From assembly GCF_003994485.1 (NCBI RefSeq), contig NZ_RZNJ01000001.1, positions 499,765-563,764 of the forward strand: a DNA stretch of 64,000 bases. Reading direction: 5' to 3'. The notes beneath the pieces are model-generated. The model worked only from the letters and a program-made list of their open reading frames with translations, was not told where the DNA came from and ran no database searches. The stretch's first letter is position 1; each line of letters opens with the position of its first letter. Shown piece by piece: positions 30,395-38,579 of the stretch. Source of the stretch: Arsenicitalea aurantiaca. GTDB taxonomy: Bacteria > Pseudomonadota > Alphaproteobacteria > Rhizobiales > Devosiaceae. The position numbers and the translations under genes were made by a program.

Positions 30395-31453
30395 ATGCGC
30401 ACCATCAAGGGCCCGGGCCTGTTCCTCGCACAGTTCGCGCAGGATACGGCACCCCATAACAGCCTCGAGGGGATCGCGCGCTGGGCGCGGGATTACGGCT
30501 ATGAGGGCATCCAGATCCCAAGCTGGGATGCGCGCTTCTTCGATCTCGACAAGGCCTATGAGAGCGAGACCTATTGCGACGAGATCAAGGGCAAGCTCAG
30601 CGACATCGGCATCGCGATCACCGAGCTCTCGACCCATTTCCAGGGCCAGATGGTGTCGGTGCACCCGGCCTATGACGCGATGTTCGACGGGCAGTGCCCG
30701 CCGCATCTCCGCGGCAATCCCGAAAAGCGCCGCCTCTGGGCGGCCGAGCAGGTCACCAAGGCAGCCAAGGTCTCGGCGCGGCTGGGGCTGACCGAGCATG
30801 TGAGCTTCACCGGCTCGCTCGCCTGGCCCTATTTCTACCCCTATCCGCAGCGCCCGACCGGGCTGATCGAGGAGTGCTTTGCCGAGCAGGGCCGGCGCTG
30901 GACGCCGATCCTCAACGCCTATGAGGACGCTGGCGTCGACCTCTGCTTCGAAATCCACCCGACCGAGGACGTCTTCGACGGCGACACCTTCGAGATGTTC
31001 CTCGATGCGGTGGGCGGGCACAGCCGCTGCAACATCAATTACGATGCGAGCCATTTCATCAAGCAGGGCATGGATTATCTGGGGTTCATCGACGTCTTCC
31101 ACGAGCGCATCAAGATGTTCCACGTCAAGGACGCCGAGTTCAATCCGACCGCGAAGCAGGGCTATCTCGGCGGCTACAAGGGCTGGCTCGAGCGCGCCGC
31201 GCGCGACCGTTCGCTCGGGCACGGACAGGTCGACTTCAAGGGCGTCTTCTCCAAGATGGCGCAATATGATTTCGCCGGCTGGGCGGTCTATGAATGGGAG
31301 TGCTGCCTCGAGCACCCCGAGGTCGCGGCGCGCGAGGGCGCGAAGTTCATTTCGAGCCACATCATCGAAGTAACCGACCGGGTGTTCGACGATTTCGCGG
31401 CGACGGGGGCGGATGCGAACGTCAACCGCCAGCTGCTCGGGCTGAAGGGCTGA
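30395..31453 (+). CDS. Sugar phosphate isomerase/epimerase family TIM-barrel protein
   Basis: 352 residues, xylose-isomerase-like barrel (AP-endonuclease 2 fold). Metal and active-site segments visible are ELSTHFQGQ, CFEIHPTEDVFDG, NINYDASHFIKQG and MFHVKDAEF, with a final YEWECC. Members include hydroxypyruvate isomerase, tagatose/psicose epimerases and 3-keto-sugar epimerases of the YcjR type. Longer than most single-domain members (about 270-300), with an insertion around residues 80-115. It is preceded by GGGAGACGAG and followed after 2 bases by a Gfo/Idh oxidoreductase, a pairing that recalls YcjR-YcjS keto-sugar metabolism in E. coli. The substrate is unknown. Confidence 0.87.
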   Translation: MRTIKGPGLFLAQFAQDTAPHNSLEGIARWARDYGYEGIQIPSWDARFFDLDKAYESETYCDEIKGKLSDIGIAITELSTHFQGQMVSVHPAYDAMFDGQCPPHLRGNPEKRRLWAAEQVTKAAKVSARLGLTEHVSFTGSLAWPYFYPYPQRPTGLIEECFAEQGRRWTPILNAYEDAGVDLCFEIHPTEDVFDGDTFEMFLDAVGGHSRCNINYDASHFIKQGMDYLGFIDVFHERIKMFHVKDAEFNPTAKQGYLGGYKGWLERAARDRSLGHGQVDFKGVFSKMAQYDFAGWAVYEWECCLEHPEVAAREGAKFISSHIIEVTDRVFDDFAATGADANVNRQLLGLKG

Positions 31454-31455
31454 CC

Positions 31456-32637
31456 ATGGTCTACGCGACAGGAGACGGGATCGGGCCGCGCCGGCTGCGC
31501 GTCGGCATGGTGGGCGGAGGGCGCGAGGCGTTCATCGGGGCGGTGCACCGCATGGCCGCCCGGCTCGATGATCGGCTGGTGCTGGTTGCCGGGGCGCTGT
31601 CGTCGGACCCCGAGCGGGCCCGGGCATCGGCTGCCGACATCGGCATCGCGCCCGCGCGCGCCTATGCCGATTATGCCGAAATGGCCAAGGCCGAGGCGGC
31701 GCGGGAAGATGGCATCGAGGCGGTGATCATCGTCACGCCCAATCATCTCCATGCGCCCGTGGCGCGGGCCTTCCTCGCCTCTGGCATAGACGTCATCTGC
31801 GACAAGCCGCTGTCGGCGACCCTTGACGAGGCAGAGGAGCTGGCGGTTCTCGCGCGCCGGTCCGGCCTCGTCTTTGCGGTCACGCTCAACAATACCGGCT
31901 ACGCCATGGTGCGCGAGGCGCGGGCCATGGTGGCCTCGGGTGCGCTCGGGACGCTCCGGATCATCCGGGCCGAATACATCCAGGATTGGCTGACCCTGCC
32001 CATCGAGGGCGAAGGCAACAAGCAGGCCGAATGGCGGACCGACCCGGCGCGGGCGGGGCGGTCGGCATGCCTTGCCGATATCGGGGTGCATGCCTATAGC
32101 CTCGCCCAGTTCGTCAGCGGGCTCGAGCCCGATGCCGTCGCCGCCGATCTTTCCACCTTCGTGCCCGGCCGCCGGCTCGACGACAACGCTCACGTGCTCA
32201 TGCGCTACGGCACCGGCGCCCGGGGCGTGCTGATTGCGAGCCAGGTGAGCCCGGGCAATCTCAACCGGCTCTCGCTCAAGCTCTATGGCGACAGGGCCGG
32301 GCTCGAATGGGAGGGGGCCGAGCCCGAAGTGCTGAAATTCACCCCGTTCGGCGAGCCGACGCGCACGCTGGTGCGGGGCGGGCCGGGCGTGGGCGCGGCG
32401 GCGGGCCGGGTCTCGCGCATGCCCGCCGAGCATCCCGAGGGCTATGTCGAGGGGTTCGCCAACCTCTATCGCGACGCCGCGGCCCTCATCCTCGCCCGCC
32501 GCGCCGGCCAAACGCCCGATCCCGAACTGGTCGCTGCCGTTCCGAACATCGAAGACGGCCTCGCCGGCATGCGCTTCATCGAGGCGTGCGTCGATTCAAG
32601 CGAAGCGGGCAGCGCCTGGACAAGGCTGGTGCGCTGA
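31456..32637 (+). CDS. Gfo/Idh/MocA-family oxidoreductase
   Basis: 393 residues. The N-terminal Rossmann domain starts LRVGMVGGGREAFIGAVHRMA and the cofactor Lys is in CDKPLSATLDEAEELA. The C-terminal alpha/beta domain contains SACLADIGVHAYSLAQFV with the usual Asp/His pair. These enzymes oxidise or reduce sugars, often at C3, with a tightly held NAD(P). The ATG at 31456 is chosen over a longer frame because it starts the conserved domain 2 bases after the upstream stop. It is the last gene of the RpiR-linked operon and is convergent with the aldolase gene, 16 bases away. Confidence 0.9.
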   Translation: MVYATGDGIGPRRLRVGMVGGGREAFIGAVHRMAARLDDRLVLVAGALSSDPERARASAADIGIAPARAYADYAEMAKAEAAREDGIEAVIIVTPNHLHAPVARAFLASGIDVICDKPLSATLDEAEELAVLARRSGLVFAVTLNNTGYAMVREARAMVASGALGTLRIIRAEYIQDWLTLPIEGEGNKQAEWRTDPARAGRSACLADIGVHAYSLAQFVSGLEPDAVAADLSTFVPGRRLDDNAHVLMRYGTGARGVLIASQVSPGNLNRLSLKLYGDRAGLEWEGAEPEVLKFTPFGEPTRTLVRGGPGVGAAAGRVSRMPAEHPEGYVEGFANLYRDAAALILARRAGQTPDPELVAAVPNIEDGLAGMRFIEACVDSSEAGSAWTRLVR

Positions 32638-32653
32638 GGCGCCCCTCCCGCGC

Positions 32654-33589
32654 TCAGAAGAACTCGGGCAGCATGTTCCGCGCCGCTTTGCCTGCGGCGG
32701 TGACGGCATCTTCGGGGGCGCTGGCATAGGGCCAGAGCAGGCGCGGACCGATCGGGCCCCAGCCGCCGGCGGCAGCCATCAGCTTGTCGAGTGCGCCATT
32801 GGAAAGCCCGTGGCTCCTGACGAGCGGCAGGACGTGGCTCGCCATGAAGGCCATGATGCGCGCCTCGAGCTCTGCGGCCGCGACCGGATCGGAGCCCGCG
32901 AGGTCCCAGTGGAGGCAGGCGCCTTTGGGGCTCAGACAGGCGACGTTGGAGTAGGCACCATCGGCACCGAGCGGGCGCCCGAACGCGACGGTATGGCCGG
33001 CAACGAAGACCGAAAGGCCCGGCAGCGTTTCGCGGCGTTCGGCATACCAGTCCGCATCGCCGCCGGGGAGTTTCGCGCCGACGAGATTGGGCGCCAGCGC
33101 GCGGAGCGGGGCGATCTGGGCGGGGCGGAGCCGGCTTTTGGCGTGGGGCGGGTTGTAGAGGACGAGCGGGGTGTCCCAGGCCGCCTCCTGCATGCCGACG
33201 ATGAAGGCTTCGATCTCGGTTGGCGAGGGCGGCCACCAGTCGGGCAGGGTGATCTGCGCTGCGGCCGGTCGGATGGCGTGGAGCCGGGCGAGGCGCTCGC
33301 GGGCGATGCGCGGATTGGTGTGGCTGACCCCGATCTGGAAGGGGAGGCCGGCGGCACCGGCGCGTTCGGCGACGAGCGTGGTGATGCGCTCGTATTCGGC
33401 CTCGGTCTGGTTGTGGAATTCGCCTGCCGTGCCATTGCTGTAAATCCCGGCGACGCCGCTTTCGCAAAGAATGTCGAGCGCGTCGGAAAGCGCCGGCCAG
33501 TCGATCTCGCCGTCCTCACCCACCGGCAGCAGCACCGTGCCCCAGATGCCGCGGGGTGCGTGGGCGGGGAGGGTGTCGGGCACCGTCAT
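32654..33589 (-). CDS. Dihydrodipicolinate synthase/NAL-family aldolase
   Basis: 311 residues, full-length TIM-barrel class I aldolase. The catalytic Tyr is in LVLYNPPHAKS and the Schiff-base Lys in NLVGAKLPGGD; SNGTAGEF corresponds to the substrate-carboxylate loop. Members cleave 2-keto-3-deoxy sugar acids to pyruvate and an aldehyde. As the last gene of the leftward rhamnonate operon it is the best candidate for cleaving the 2-keto-3-deoxy acid made by the dehydratase. A GTG two codons earlier is possible, but the ATG at 33589 gives an ATGA overlap with the upstream SDR stop. The WW pair in LPDWWPPS is unusual for DHDPS proper. Confidence 0.88.
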   Translation of the reverse strand: MTVPDTLPAHAPRGIWGTVLLPVGEDGEIDWPALSDALDILCESGVAGIYSNGTAGEFHNQTEAEYERITTLVAERAGAAGLPFQIGVSHTNPRIARERLARLHAIRPAAAQITLPDWWPPSPTEIEAFIVGMQEAAWDTPLVLYNPPHAKSRLRPAQIAPLRALAPNLVGAKLPGGDADWYAERRETLPGLSVFVAGHTVAFGRPLGADGAYSNVACLSPKGACLHWDLAGSDPVAAAELEARIMAFMASHVLPLVRSHGLSNGALDKLMAAAGGWGPIGPRLLWPYASAPEDAVTAAGKAARNMLPEFF

Positions 33590-34392
33590 TTCCACACCGA
33601 AAAGCCGCCATCGACCACCAGATTGTGCCCGTGCACGTAGTCGGAGGCTGGCGAGCAGAGAAAGAGGATGGGGCCCTTGAGATCCACCCCGTCGCGGCCC
33701 ATGCGCCCGAGCGGAGTGCGGTCGGCATAGCCGGCGACGAACCGCTTATGCTGGCCGCGCTCGAAGCCGCCGGGCGAGAGCGCGTTGACGTTGACGCCCC
33801 TGGGGCCGAGATAACCCGCGAGATCGAGCGTCAGCGCGATCACTCCGCCCTTGGCGGCGGCATAGTCGACGGGCTGGCCCTTCATGTCGGTCCCCGCATA
33901 GACGCGCCGGTCGCGCCCGACGAGGCCGGCGATCGAGGCGAAATTGACGATCTTGCCCTTTCCCCGCGCTGCCATCGCGCGCCCGAAGCCGCGGCAGCAG
34001 AGGAGCGTGCCGAAGAGGTTCGAGGCGAGCATTTCCCTCATGTCCTCGGGATCGCGCTCAAAGAGTTCGGCGACCGACGCGCCCGAACCGCCCCCGGCAT
34101 TGTTGACGAGAATGTCGGCGGCGCCGCGCCAGGCCTCGATTTCGGCGACGGCCTTGTCCACCGAGGCAGGATCGGCATGGTTGAGCGCCAGCGGACGGGC
34201 TTCGATGCCGTGGAGCGCTTCGAGTTCACTGCAGGCGGCGCGTGCCTTCTCGAAGTCGCGCGAGGTAATGGCGAGATCGGCGCCCGCCGCCGCGAGGATG
34301 TCGGCGGCGTCGCGCCCCAGATTGGCGCTGCCACCGGTGACGATGGCGAGCTTGCCCCGGAGCGAGAAGAGGGCGTCGATCTCTTCGTGCAT
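33586..34392 (-). CDS. SDR-family oxidoreductase
   Basis: 268 residues. The cofactor site is VTGGSANLGRDAADIL, NNAGGGSG follows, and the catalytic Tyr/Lys are in VDYAAAKGGVIALT. The SLRGKLAIVTGGS opening is typical of 3-ketoacyl-ACP-reductase-like sugar dehydrogenases. Within the leftward operon it could oxidise a 2-keto-3-deoxy acid at C4 or reduce the lactaldehyde product; the sequence does not decide. It lies 5 bases after the damaged NAL-like gene and overlaps the aldolase downstream by 4 bases. Confidence 0.88.
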   Translation of the reverse strand: MHEEIDALFSLRGKLAIVTGGSANLGRDAADILAAAGADLAITSRDFEKARAACSELEALHGIEARPLALNHADPASVDKAVAEIEAWRGAADILVNNAGGGSGASVAELFERDPEDMREMLASNLFGTLLCCRGFGRAMAARGKGKIVNFASIAGLVGRDRRVYAGTDMKGQPVDYAAAKGGVIALTLDLAGYLGPRGVNVNALSPGGFERGQHKRFVAGYADRTPLGRMGRDGVDLKGPILFLCSPASDYVHGHNLVVDGGFSVWK

Positions 34393-34397
34393 CAGGG

Positions 34398-35213
34398 TCA
34401 GCGGGCCTTGCGCCAGTCGAGGATGGGGCCGACGGCCTTTTCGAGCAGCGCCCGGTCCTCGGTGGTCAGCTGCCGGAAGGGACGGCGCGAATGGCCCATC
34501 GGCACGCCCATGATGTCGAGCACGCCTTTGGAGCCGGGCATGACGCCGACCGCGATCAGCACCTCGATCAGGACGTTGGCGAGGCCTTGGAGGCGCCGCG
34601 CGTCATCGAGCCGGCCCTCGGCGACGTCCCTGCGCAGCTGCACATAGAGATCGCCCATATAATTGTAGGTGGTGCCGATCGCGCCCTGCGCGCCCATGGC
34701 AAAGCCCGAAAGCGCCATCTCATCATACCCGTTGTAGACATAGGCGTCGGGATAGAGGCGGCGGATGCGCTCGAGCAGGAACATGTCGCTCGAGGTGTGC
34801 CTGATGCCGATGATCTTCTCATGGGCGAAGAGCTCGCCCAGTTCGGCGATGGTGAAGCCGGCGGTGCGGGCGGGGAAGTTGTAGACGATCAGCGGCAGGG
34901 CCGAGGCGTCCGCGATGGCGCGGTAATGGGCGAGGATTTCGACGCGCGAGAAATCATAATAGAAGGGCGGGATGGCCGAAATCGCGTCATAGCCCGCCGG
35001 TGCCACGGCCTCCGAGAGCGCCAGCACGTCGGCGGTGGCGACGGCGCCCACATGGGCGATGAGCTTCATCCGCCCGGCCGCCGCTTCGGCAACGTCGGCG
35101 AGATAGGCGGCGCGTTCCTCGCGCGACTGCAGGATCGCTTCGCCCGATGAGCCACCGACATAGATGCCGTCGATCCCCTGGCGGGCCTGAAGGTCGACGA
35201 GACGGCGGGTCAA
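34398..35213 (-). CDS. NAL/DHDPS-like gene lacking its 5' end and Schiff-base Lys (probable pseudogene)
   Basis: About 271 residues remain. The protein begins inside the first helix (TRRLVDLQARQGIDGIYVGGSSGEA); the usual 20-30 residue opening beta-strand with a VTPF-like motif is absent and no form of it is found in the 265 bases upstream. The only start is a TTG with no ribosome site. The catalytic Tyr is kept (Tyr111, IVYNFPAR), but the Schiff-base Lys is Arg138 (IIGIRHTSSD; codon AGG at 34802-34800, one base from AAG Lys). The rest is typical of N-acetylneuraminate-lyase-like proteins. Truncation at the edge of an inverted-repeat region plus loss of the key Lys suggests decay, though a non-aldolase role is possible. 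Confidence 0.7.
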   Translation of the reverse strand: MTRRLVDLQARQGIDGIYVGGSSGEAILQSREERAAYLADVAEAAAGRMKLIAHVGAVATADVLALSEAVAPAGYDAISAIPPFYYDFSRVEILAHYRAIADASALPLIVYNFPARTAGFTIAELGELFAHEKIIGIRHTSSDMFLLERIRRLYPDAYVYNGYDEMALSGFAMGAQGAIGTTYNYMGDLYVQLRRDVAEGRLDDARRLQGLANVLIEVLIAVGVMPGSKGVLDIMGVPMGHSRRPFRQLTTEDRALLEKAVGPILDWRKAR

Positions 35214-35290
35214 GTTGGGGTGTGGGCGAGGTAGAATGGCGGGAAGACGGGGTGGGGTGATGTGGGAAAACGGAGGGCGCAGAAGTGCTT

Positions 35291-35335
35291 GGCCTGACCC
35301 CCACCCGGCCTCCCCCTGATAGGGAGAGGAGAAGA
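35291..35335 (-). repeat. Intergenic GC-rich repeat, copy A
   Basis: The segment ACCCCCACC..CCTCCCCCTGAtAGGGag matches the reverse complement of copy B at 35434-35476 over about 40 bases with a few differences. Each copy also has internal CTCCCCCTga/AGGGGGAG symmetry. Units like this occur between genes in many alphaproteobacteria. It lies between the rhamnonate dehydratase and the truncated NAL-like gene. Confidence 0.65.
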
Positions 35336-35433
35336 GCGGTGGCTGGAGTGGCCTGATTGGGAGAAGGGCGGTGGGTGGCTCAGTCGTCCTGCTTAGGCCC
35401 GATGGGGCGCCGGCGGCGGGATGAGAGGCTATC

Positions 35434-35476
35434 CGTCCCTCCCCCTCTCAGGGGGAGGTTAGGTGGGGGTAGGGCC
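35434..35476 (+). repeat. Intergenic GC-rich repeat, copy B (inverted relative to copy A)
   Basis: Contains TCCCCCTCTCAGGGGGA, itself palindromic, then GGTTAGGTGGGGGTAGGGCC. Read on the other strand this repeats copy A. The two copies face each other about 100 bases apart and fill much of the only large gap (265 bases) in the leftward operon. A long stem-loop in the operon transcript is possible and could reduce expression of the three genes beyond it. Confidence 0.65.
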
Positions 35477-35478
35477 GA

Positions 35479-36663
35479 TCAGCCGCGGAACGGCTCGAGC
35501 AGCGATCGGTCGGCTAGGGTCATGCCGAAGCCGGGGGCGGGGCTGGGTTTGAGGCGGCCGTTTTGGGGCAGGTCCTCGCCATCGAACAGCTTGCCGAAGA
35601 CGGGGCGGATGGCGCGCCCGTCGGGGCTGGCGGCGACGTATTCGCAAAAGGGCGATTGCGGCTGGCTGGCGATGAAATGATAGGAATAAGGCCCGCTGCC
35701 ATGGGGGATGACGGGGACGTCATAGGCCGAGGCGTGGGCGGCGATGCGCAGGAGTTCGGTCAGCCCGCCGACCCACATGACGTCGGGCTGGAGGATGTCG
35801 ATGGTGCGCTCCTCCACAAGCCGGCGGAACCCATAGCGGGAATATTCGTGCTCGCCCGTCGTCCATTTGAGGGTCGGGTGGGCCTGCTTCAGCAGCCTGT
35901 AGCCCTCGATGTCGTCGGGAGGCAGCACCTCTTCCCACCAGTAGATGTCGAGCGGCTTGCAGGCTTCGGCGAGGCGGATGGCATAGGGCACGGTCAGCGC
36001 CATGTAGCAATCGACCATCAGCGGGAAATCGGGCCCGACGGCCTCGCGGTGGGCGGCGAGGAATTCGACGTTTCTTCTCAGCCCCTCCTCGCCGTCGAAA
36101 TGGCCGTGCGGCAGGGGGACCTTGCCGCCCCAGAAGCCGAGTGCCTTGACCGCTTCGGGGCGCGGGCCGGTGCAGTAGAACGAAATCTCGTCGCGGCTGA
36201 GCCCGCCGATGAGGTTGTAGACGGGCTCGTCGCGCAGCTTGCCCAACAGGTCCCAGAGGGCGAGGTCGACGACGCTGATGGTCGCGACCGCGAGGCCCTT
36301 GCGGCCATAGGGCAGCGAGGCGCGAAAAAGCTGGTCCCAGATCTTGTTGACGTTGCGCGCATCCTCGCCCCGGAGAAACCGGGCGAAATGATGGGTGACG
36401 AGCCAGGCGGCGGGCACGCCGCCGAAGCCGGTCGCGACGCCGACCGTGCCGTCGGTCGCCTCGATCTCGACCACCAGCGACCCGAGCACGCCCACGCCCC
36501 AGCTGGCGCGCGAGGCCTTCCACTGGGGGTAGCCCGACATGGGGTTGGCGATCAGCGTGTCGATCAGCCAGTGGCCCTGCGCCTGCTGAAAATAATCGCC
36601 GCCATCGCCTTCGCTTCTGACCAGCGAGACGCGGATGTCGGCGATTTCGAATCTGGAGGGCAT
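35479..36663 (-). CDS. rhmD: L-rhamnonate dehydratase (enolase superfamily)
   Basis: 394 residues. It should dehydrate L-rhamnonate (or a stereoisomer such as L-lyxonate or L-mannonate) to the 2-keto-3-deoxy acid. The N-terminal GGDYFQQAQGHWLIDTLIANPMS and ASWGVGVLGSLVVEIE match RhmD closely. Metal ligands are Asp218 (VDCYMAL), Glu244 (WWEEVLPP) and Glu271 (TGEHEYSR); the general base is His321 in VIPHGSGPYS, the RhmD-type arrangement. The ATG at 36663 is chosen over an earlier in-frame ATG because GAGG precedes it and the family starts here. It follows the mutarotase gene in the leftward operon. Confidence 0.9.
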   Translation of the reverse strand: MPSRFEIADIRVSLVRSEGDGGDYFQQAQGHWLIDTLIANPMSGYPQWKASRASWGVGVLGSLVVEIEATDGTVGVATGFGGVPAAWLVTHHFARFLRGEDARNVNKIWDQLFRASLPYGRKGLAVATISVVDLALWDLLGKLRDEPVYNLIGGLSRDEISFYCTGPRPEAVKALGFWGGKVPLPHGHFDGEEGLRRNVEFLAAHREAVGPDFPLMVDCYMALTVPYAIRLAEACKPLDIYWWEEVLPPDDIEGYRLLKQAHPTLKWTTGEHEYSRYGFRRLVEERTIDILQPDVMWVGGLTELLRIAAHASAYDVPVIPHGSGPYSYHFIASQPQSPFCEYVAASPDGRAIRPVFGKLFDGEDLPQNGRLKPSPAPGFGMTLADRSLLEPFRG

Positions 36664-36739
36664 GTGGGCCTCTGTGGGTCCGGCGCGCTGCCGGATCGAT
36701 TCCGGTAAATGCGCCAAGGCATTGGAATAGTGATATAAA

Positions 36740-37057
36740 TCAGTCGAGCTGAAAGAGTTTTACCAGATCGACCGCAACGGGCTCGTTCTTCTCGTCATAG
36801 TCCATGATGTCGGCCATGAAATCCCACCAGCGCCTGTTGATCTCGGTTCTGGGCAGATCGGCCATGGTGTGATCGTCGCTGCGCACCAGGGTGGCGAAGA
36901 GGTGATTGGTCTCGGGATCGAGCCAGATCGAATAGTCCGAAACGCCCGCATCCTTCAGCGCCTTGGAAAGCTCGGGCCAGATCTCGTCATGACGCTTTTT
37001 ATATTCGGCGACCTGGCCGGGATGCAGGTTCATGCGAAAGGCGATGCGCTCGGGCAT
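36740..37057 (-). CDS. rhaM: L-rhamnose mutarotase
   Basis: 105 residues, full length. It interconverts alpha and beta anomers of L-rhamnose. The active-site residues known for RhaM are present: Tyr and His in YKKRHDEIWPEL and the Trp pair in INRRWWDFMADIM; FRMNLHPGQ and IWLDPETNHLFA also match. AGGAGA precedes the ATG. Together with the rhamnonate dehydratase and a ribose-type importer it is the strongest pointer that the operon handles L-rhamnose or a close 6-deoxy sugar. Confidence 0.93.
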   Translation of the reverse strand: MPERIAFRMNLHPGQVAEYKKRHDEIWPELSKALKDAGVSDYSIWLDPETNHLFATLVRSDDHTMADLPRTEINRRWWDFMADIMDYDEKNEPVAVDLVKLFQLD

Positions 37058-37066
37058 GGGGATCTC

Positions 37067-37849
37067 CTATTGCAGGTTGACGTAGAGCCCGCCATCGACA
37101 AGCAGGGCGGCGCCCGTGACGTAGCCCGCCATGTCGGAAGCGAGGAAGGCGACCACTTTCGCCACGTCCTCGGGCTGGCCGAACCGGCCGAGCGGGATAC
37201 GCCCGTCGAGATAGGCGCGCTTTTGCGGGTCGGACCAGTCGTCGCGGTTGATGTCGGTGGCGATGGCGCCGGGCATCACCGAATTGCAGCGTATGCCATA
37301 GGGGCCGAGCGCGATCGCGGCCGATTGCATGAGCGAATGCACGCCCGCCTTGGTCGGGGTGTAGTGGGTCTGCATGGCGCCCCCGACCAGCGCCGAGATC
37401 GAGCTCGTCGCGACGATAGCGCCGCCCGTGCCTTGATCCTTCATGGCGTTGGCCGCGGCCTGGCAGATGTAGAAGGCGCCGGTGAGGTTGACCCCGATGG
37501 TGGTCTCGAGCGCCTCGGCGGGCATGTCGAGGAAGCTGTGGAAGGGGCAGATGCCGGCATTGGAGGCGAGGATGTCGACGCCGCCGAGTTCGGCCCGGGC
37601 CAGCTCCACCAGTTCGAGCGCGGTGCGCTTGAGCGCTATGTCGCCCTCGAGCGGGATGGCGCGGCGACCGAGCGCGGTGATCTCGGCGATCGTCTCGGAG
37701 ATGGCGGTGTCGCGCGTCTGGGCCTCGTCGGCGCGCGAATGATAGTTGATGACGACATCGCATCCCTGGCGGGCGAGTTCGACCGAGATGGCGCGGCCGA
37801 TGCCGCGCGAGCCGCCGGTCACAATGGCGCGCTTGCCGGTCAGAAGCAT
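37067..37849 (-). CDS. SDR-family oxidoreductase, candidate L-rhamnose dehydrogenase
   Basis: 260 residues. The cofactor motif is VTGGSRGIGRAISVEL, the Asn motif is ASNAGICPF, and the catalytic Tyr/Lys are in HYTPTKAGVHS. The enzyme belongs with sugar 1-dehydrogenases and 3-ketoacyl reductases. Next to a rhamnose mutarotase, a role in oxidising L-rhamnose to its lactone is reasonable, but oxidation of the 2-keto-3-deoxy acid is also possible. It starts 1 base after the FadR stop and ends 9 bases before rhaM. Confidence 0.88.
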   Translation of the reverse strand: MLLTGKRAIVTGGSRGIGRAISVELARQGCDVVINYHSRADEAQTRDTAISETIAEITALGRRAIPLEGDIALKRTALELVELARAELGGVDILASNAGICPFHSFLDMPAEALETTIGVNLTGAFYICQAAANAMKDQGTGGAIVATSSISALVGGAMQTHYTPTKAGVHSLMQSAAIALGPYGIRCNSVMPGAIATDINRDDWSDPQKRAYLDGRIPLGRFGQPEDVAKVVAFLASDMAGYVTGAALLVDGGLYVNLQ

Positions 37850-37850
37850 C

Positions 37851-38579
37851 TCAGTCCTCCCTGCTGGTGTGGGCCATGGCCTCGAGCGTGGTTTCGTGCA
37901 CGCTCGTCAGATGTGCGGCCATGGCGGAAACCGTCGCGTCTGGATCGCGGGCGGCGAGCGCTGCGACGATCGCGCGGTGCTCGACGAGCGATCGCTGCAG
38001 AACGCCCGGCGAGAGGGCGGCGACGCGGCGATATTCCATGCCGAGCACGTAGAGCGAGTGCGAGATGGTGACGAGGAAGGGATTTCCCGTGGCCGCGGCG
38101 ATGGTCTCGTGGAACTCGGTATCGGCAATGCGGAAGGCGAGGGGGTCGTTGAGGAGGTCTTTCTGGGCCTCGACCAGCACCTTGAGGCTGGCAATCTGGG
38201 CGGGCTGGATGCGCTCGGCGGCCATGCGGGCGATCGAGCCGTCGATCATCTGCCGGCTCTCGTGGAGCGAGCCGAGGTTCTCGCTGTCGAGCGTGATGAG
38301 AAATTGCAGCGGGCCAAGCAGGTCCGTGGCCTCGAGCCCGGACACGTAGATGCCGCCGCCCTGGCGCATTTTCAGCACGCCCAGGATCTGAAGGCCCCGC
38401 AGCGCTTCGCGCAGGCTCGGGCGCGACACCTGGAGGTAGGTCGCGAGCTCGCGCTCGGGCGGCAGCTGGTCGCCGGGCTTCAGGCTCTTGTTCCGGACCA
38501 TTTCGAGGAGGCGCTTGGCCACCTGCTCGGCGACCGAGTTGCGCTCGACCGGGGCATAGGCTTCGAGGCTCGCCATCAT
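37851..38579 (-). CDS. FadR/GntR-family regulator of the rhamnose operon
   Basis: 242 residues. The N-terminal winged helix contains LKPGDQLPPERELATYLQVSRPSLREALRGLQILGVL and the C-terminal FCD all-helical domain has the metal-binding pattern DTEFHETIAAATGN ... EHRAIVAAL. FCD regulators respond to small organic or sugar acids. It lies fourth in the operon; its ATG overlaps the permease stop. A second FadR protein of exactly the same length at 44423 shares many segments (ERELA/ERKLA, HGGGVFVS/QGGGIYVS), so they are paralogues. Likely targets are the TTGG-N5-CCAA sites upstream of the ABC genes. Confidence 0.92.
   Translation of the reverse strand: MMASLEAYAPVERNSVAEQVAKRLLEMVRNKSLKPGDQLPPERELATYLQVSRPSLREALRGLQILGVLKMRQGGGIYVSGLEATDLLGPLQFLITLDSENLGSLHESRQMIDGSIARMAAERIQPAQIASLKVLVEAQKDLLNDPLAFRIADTEFHETIAAATGNPFLVTISHSLYVLGMEYRRVAALSPGVLQRSLVEHRAIVAALAARDPDATVSAMAAHLTSVHETTLEAMAHTSRED

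Noticed and set aside
28895-31360. 821-codon minus-strand frame opposite the dehydrogenase and epimerase genes
   Set aside because: Crosses two real genes and has no recognisable domain.
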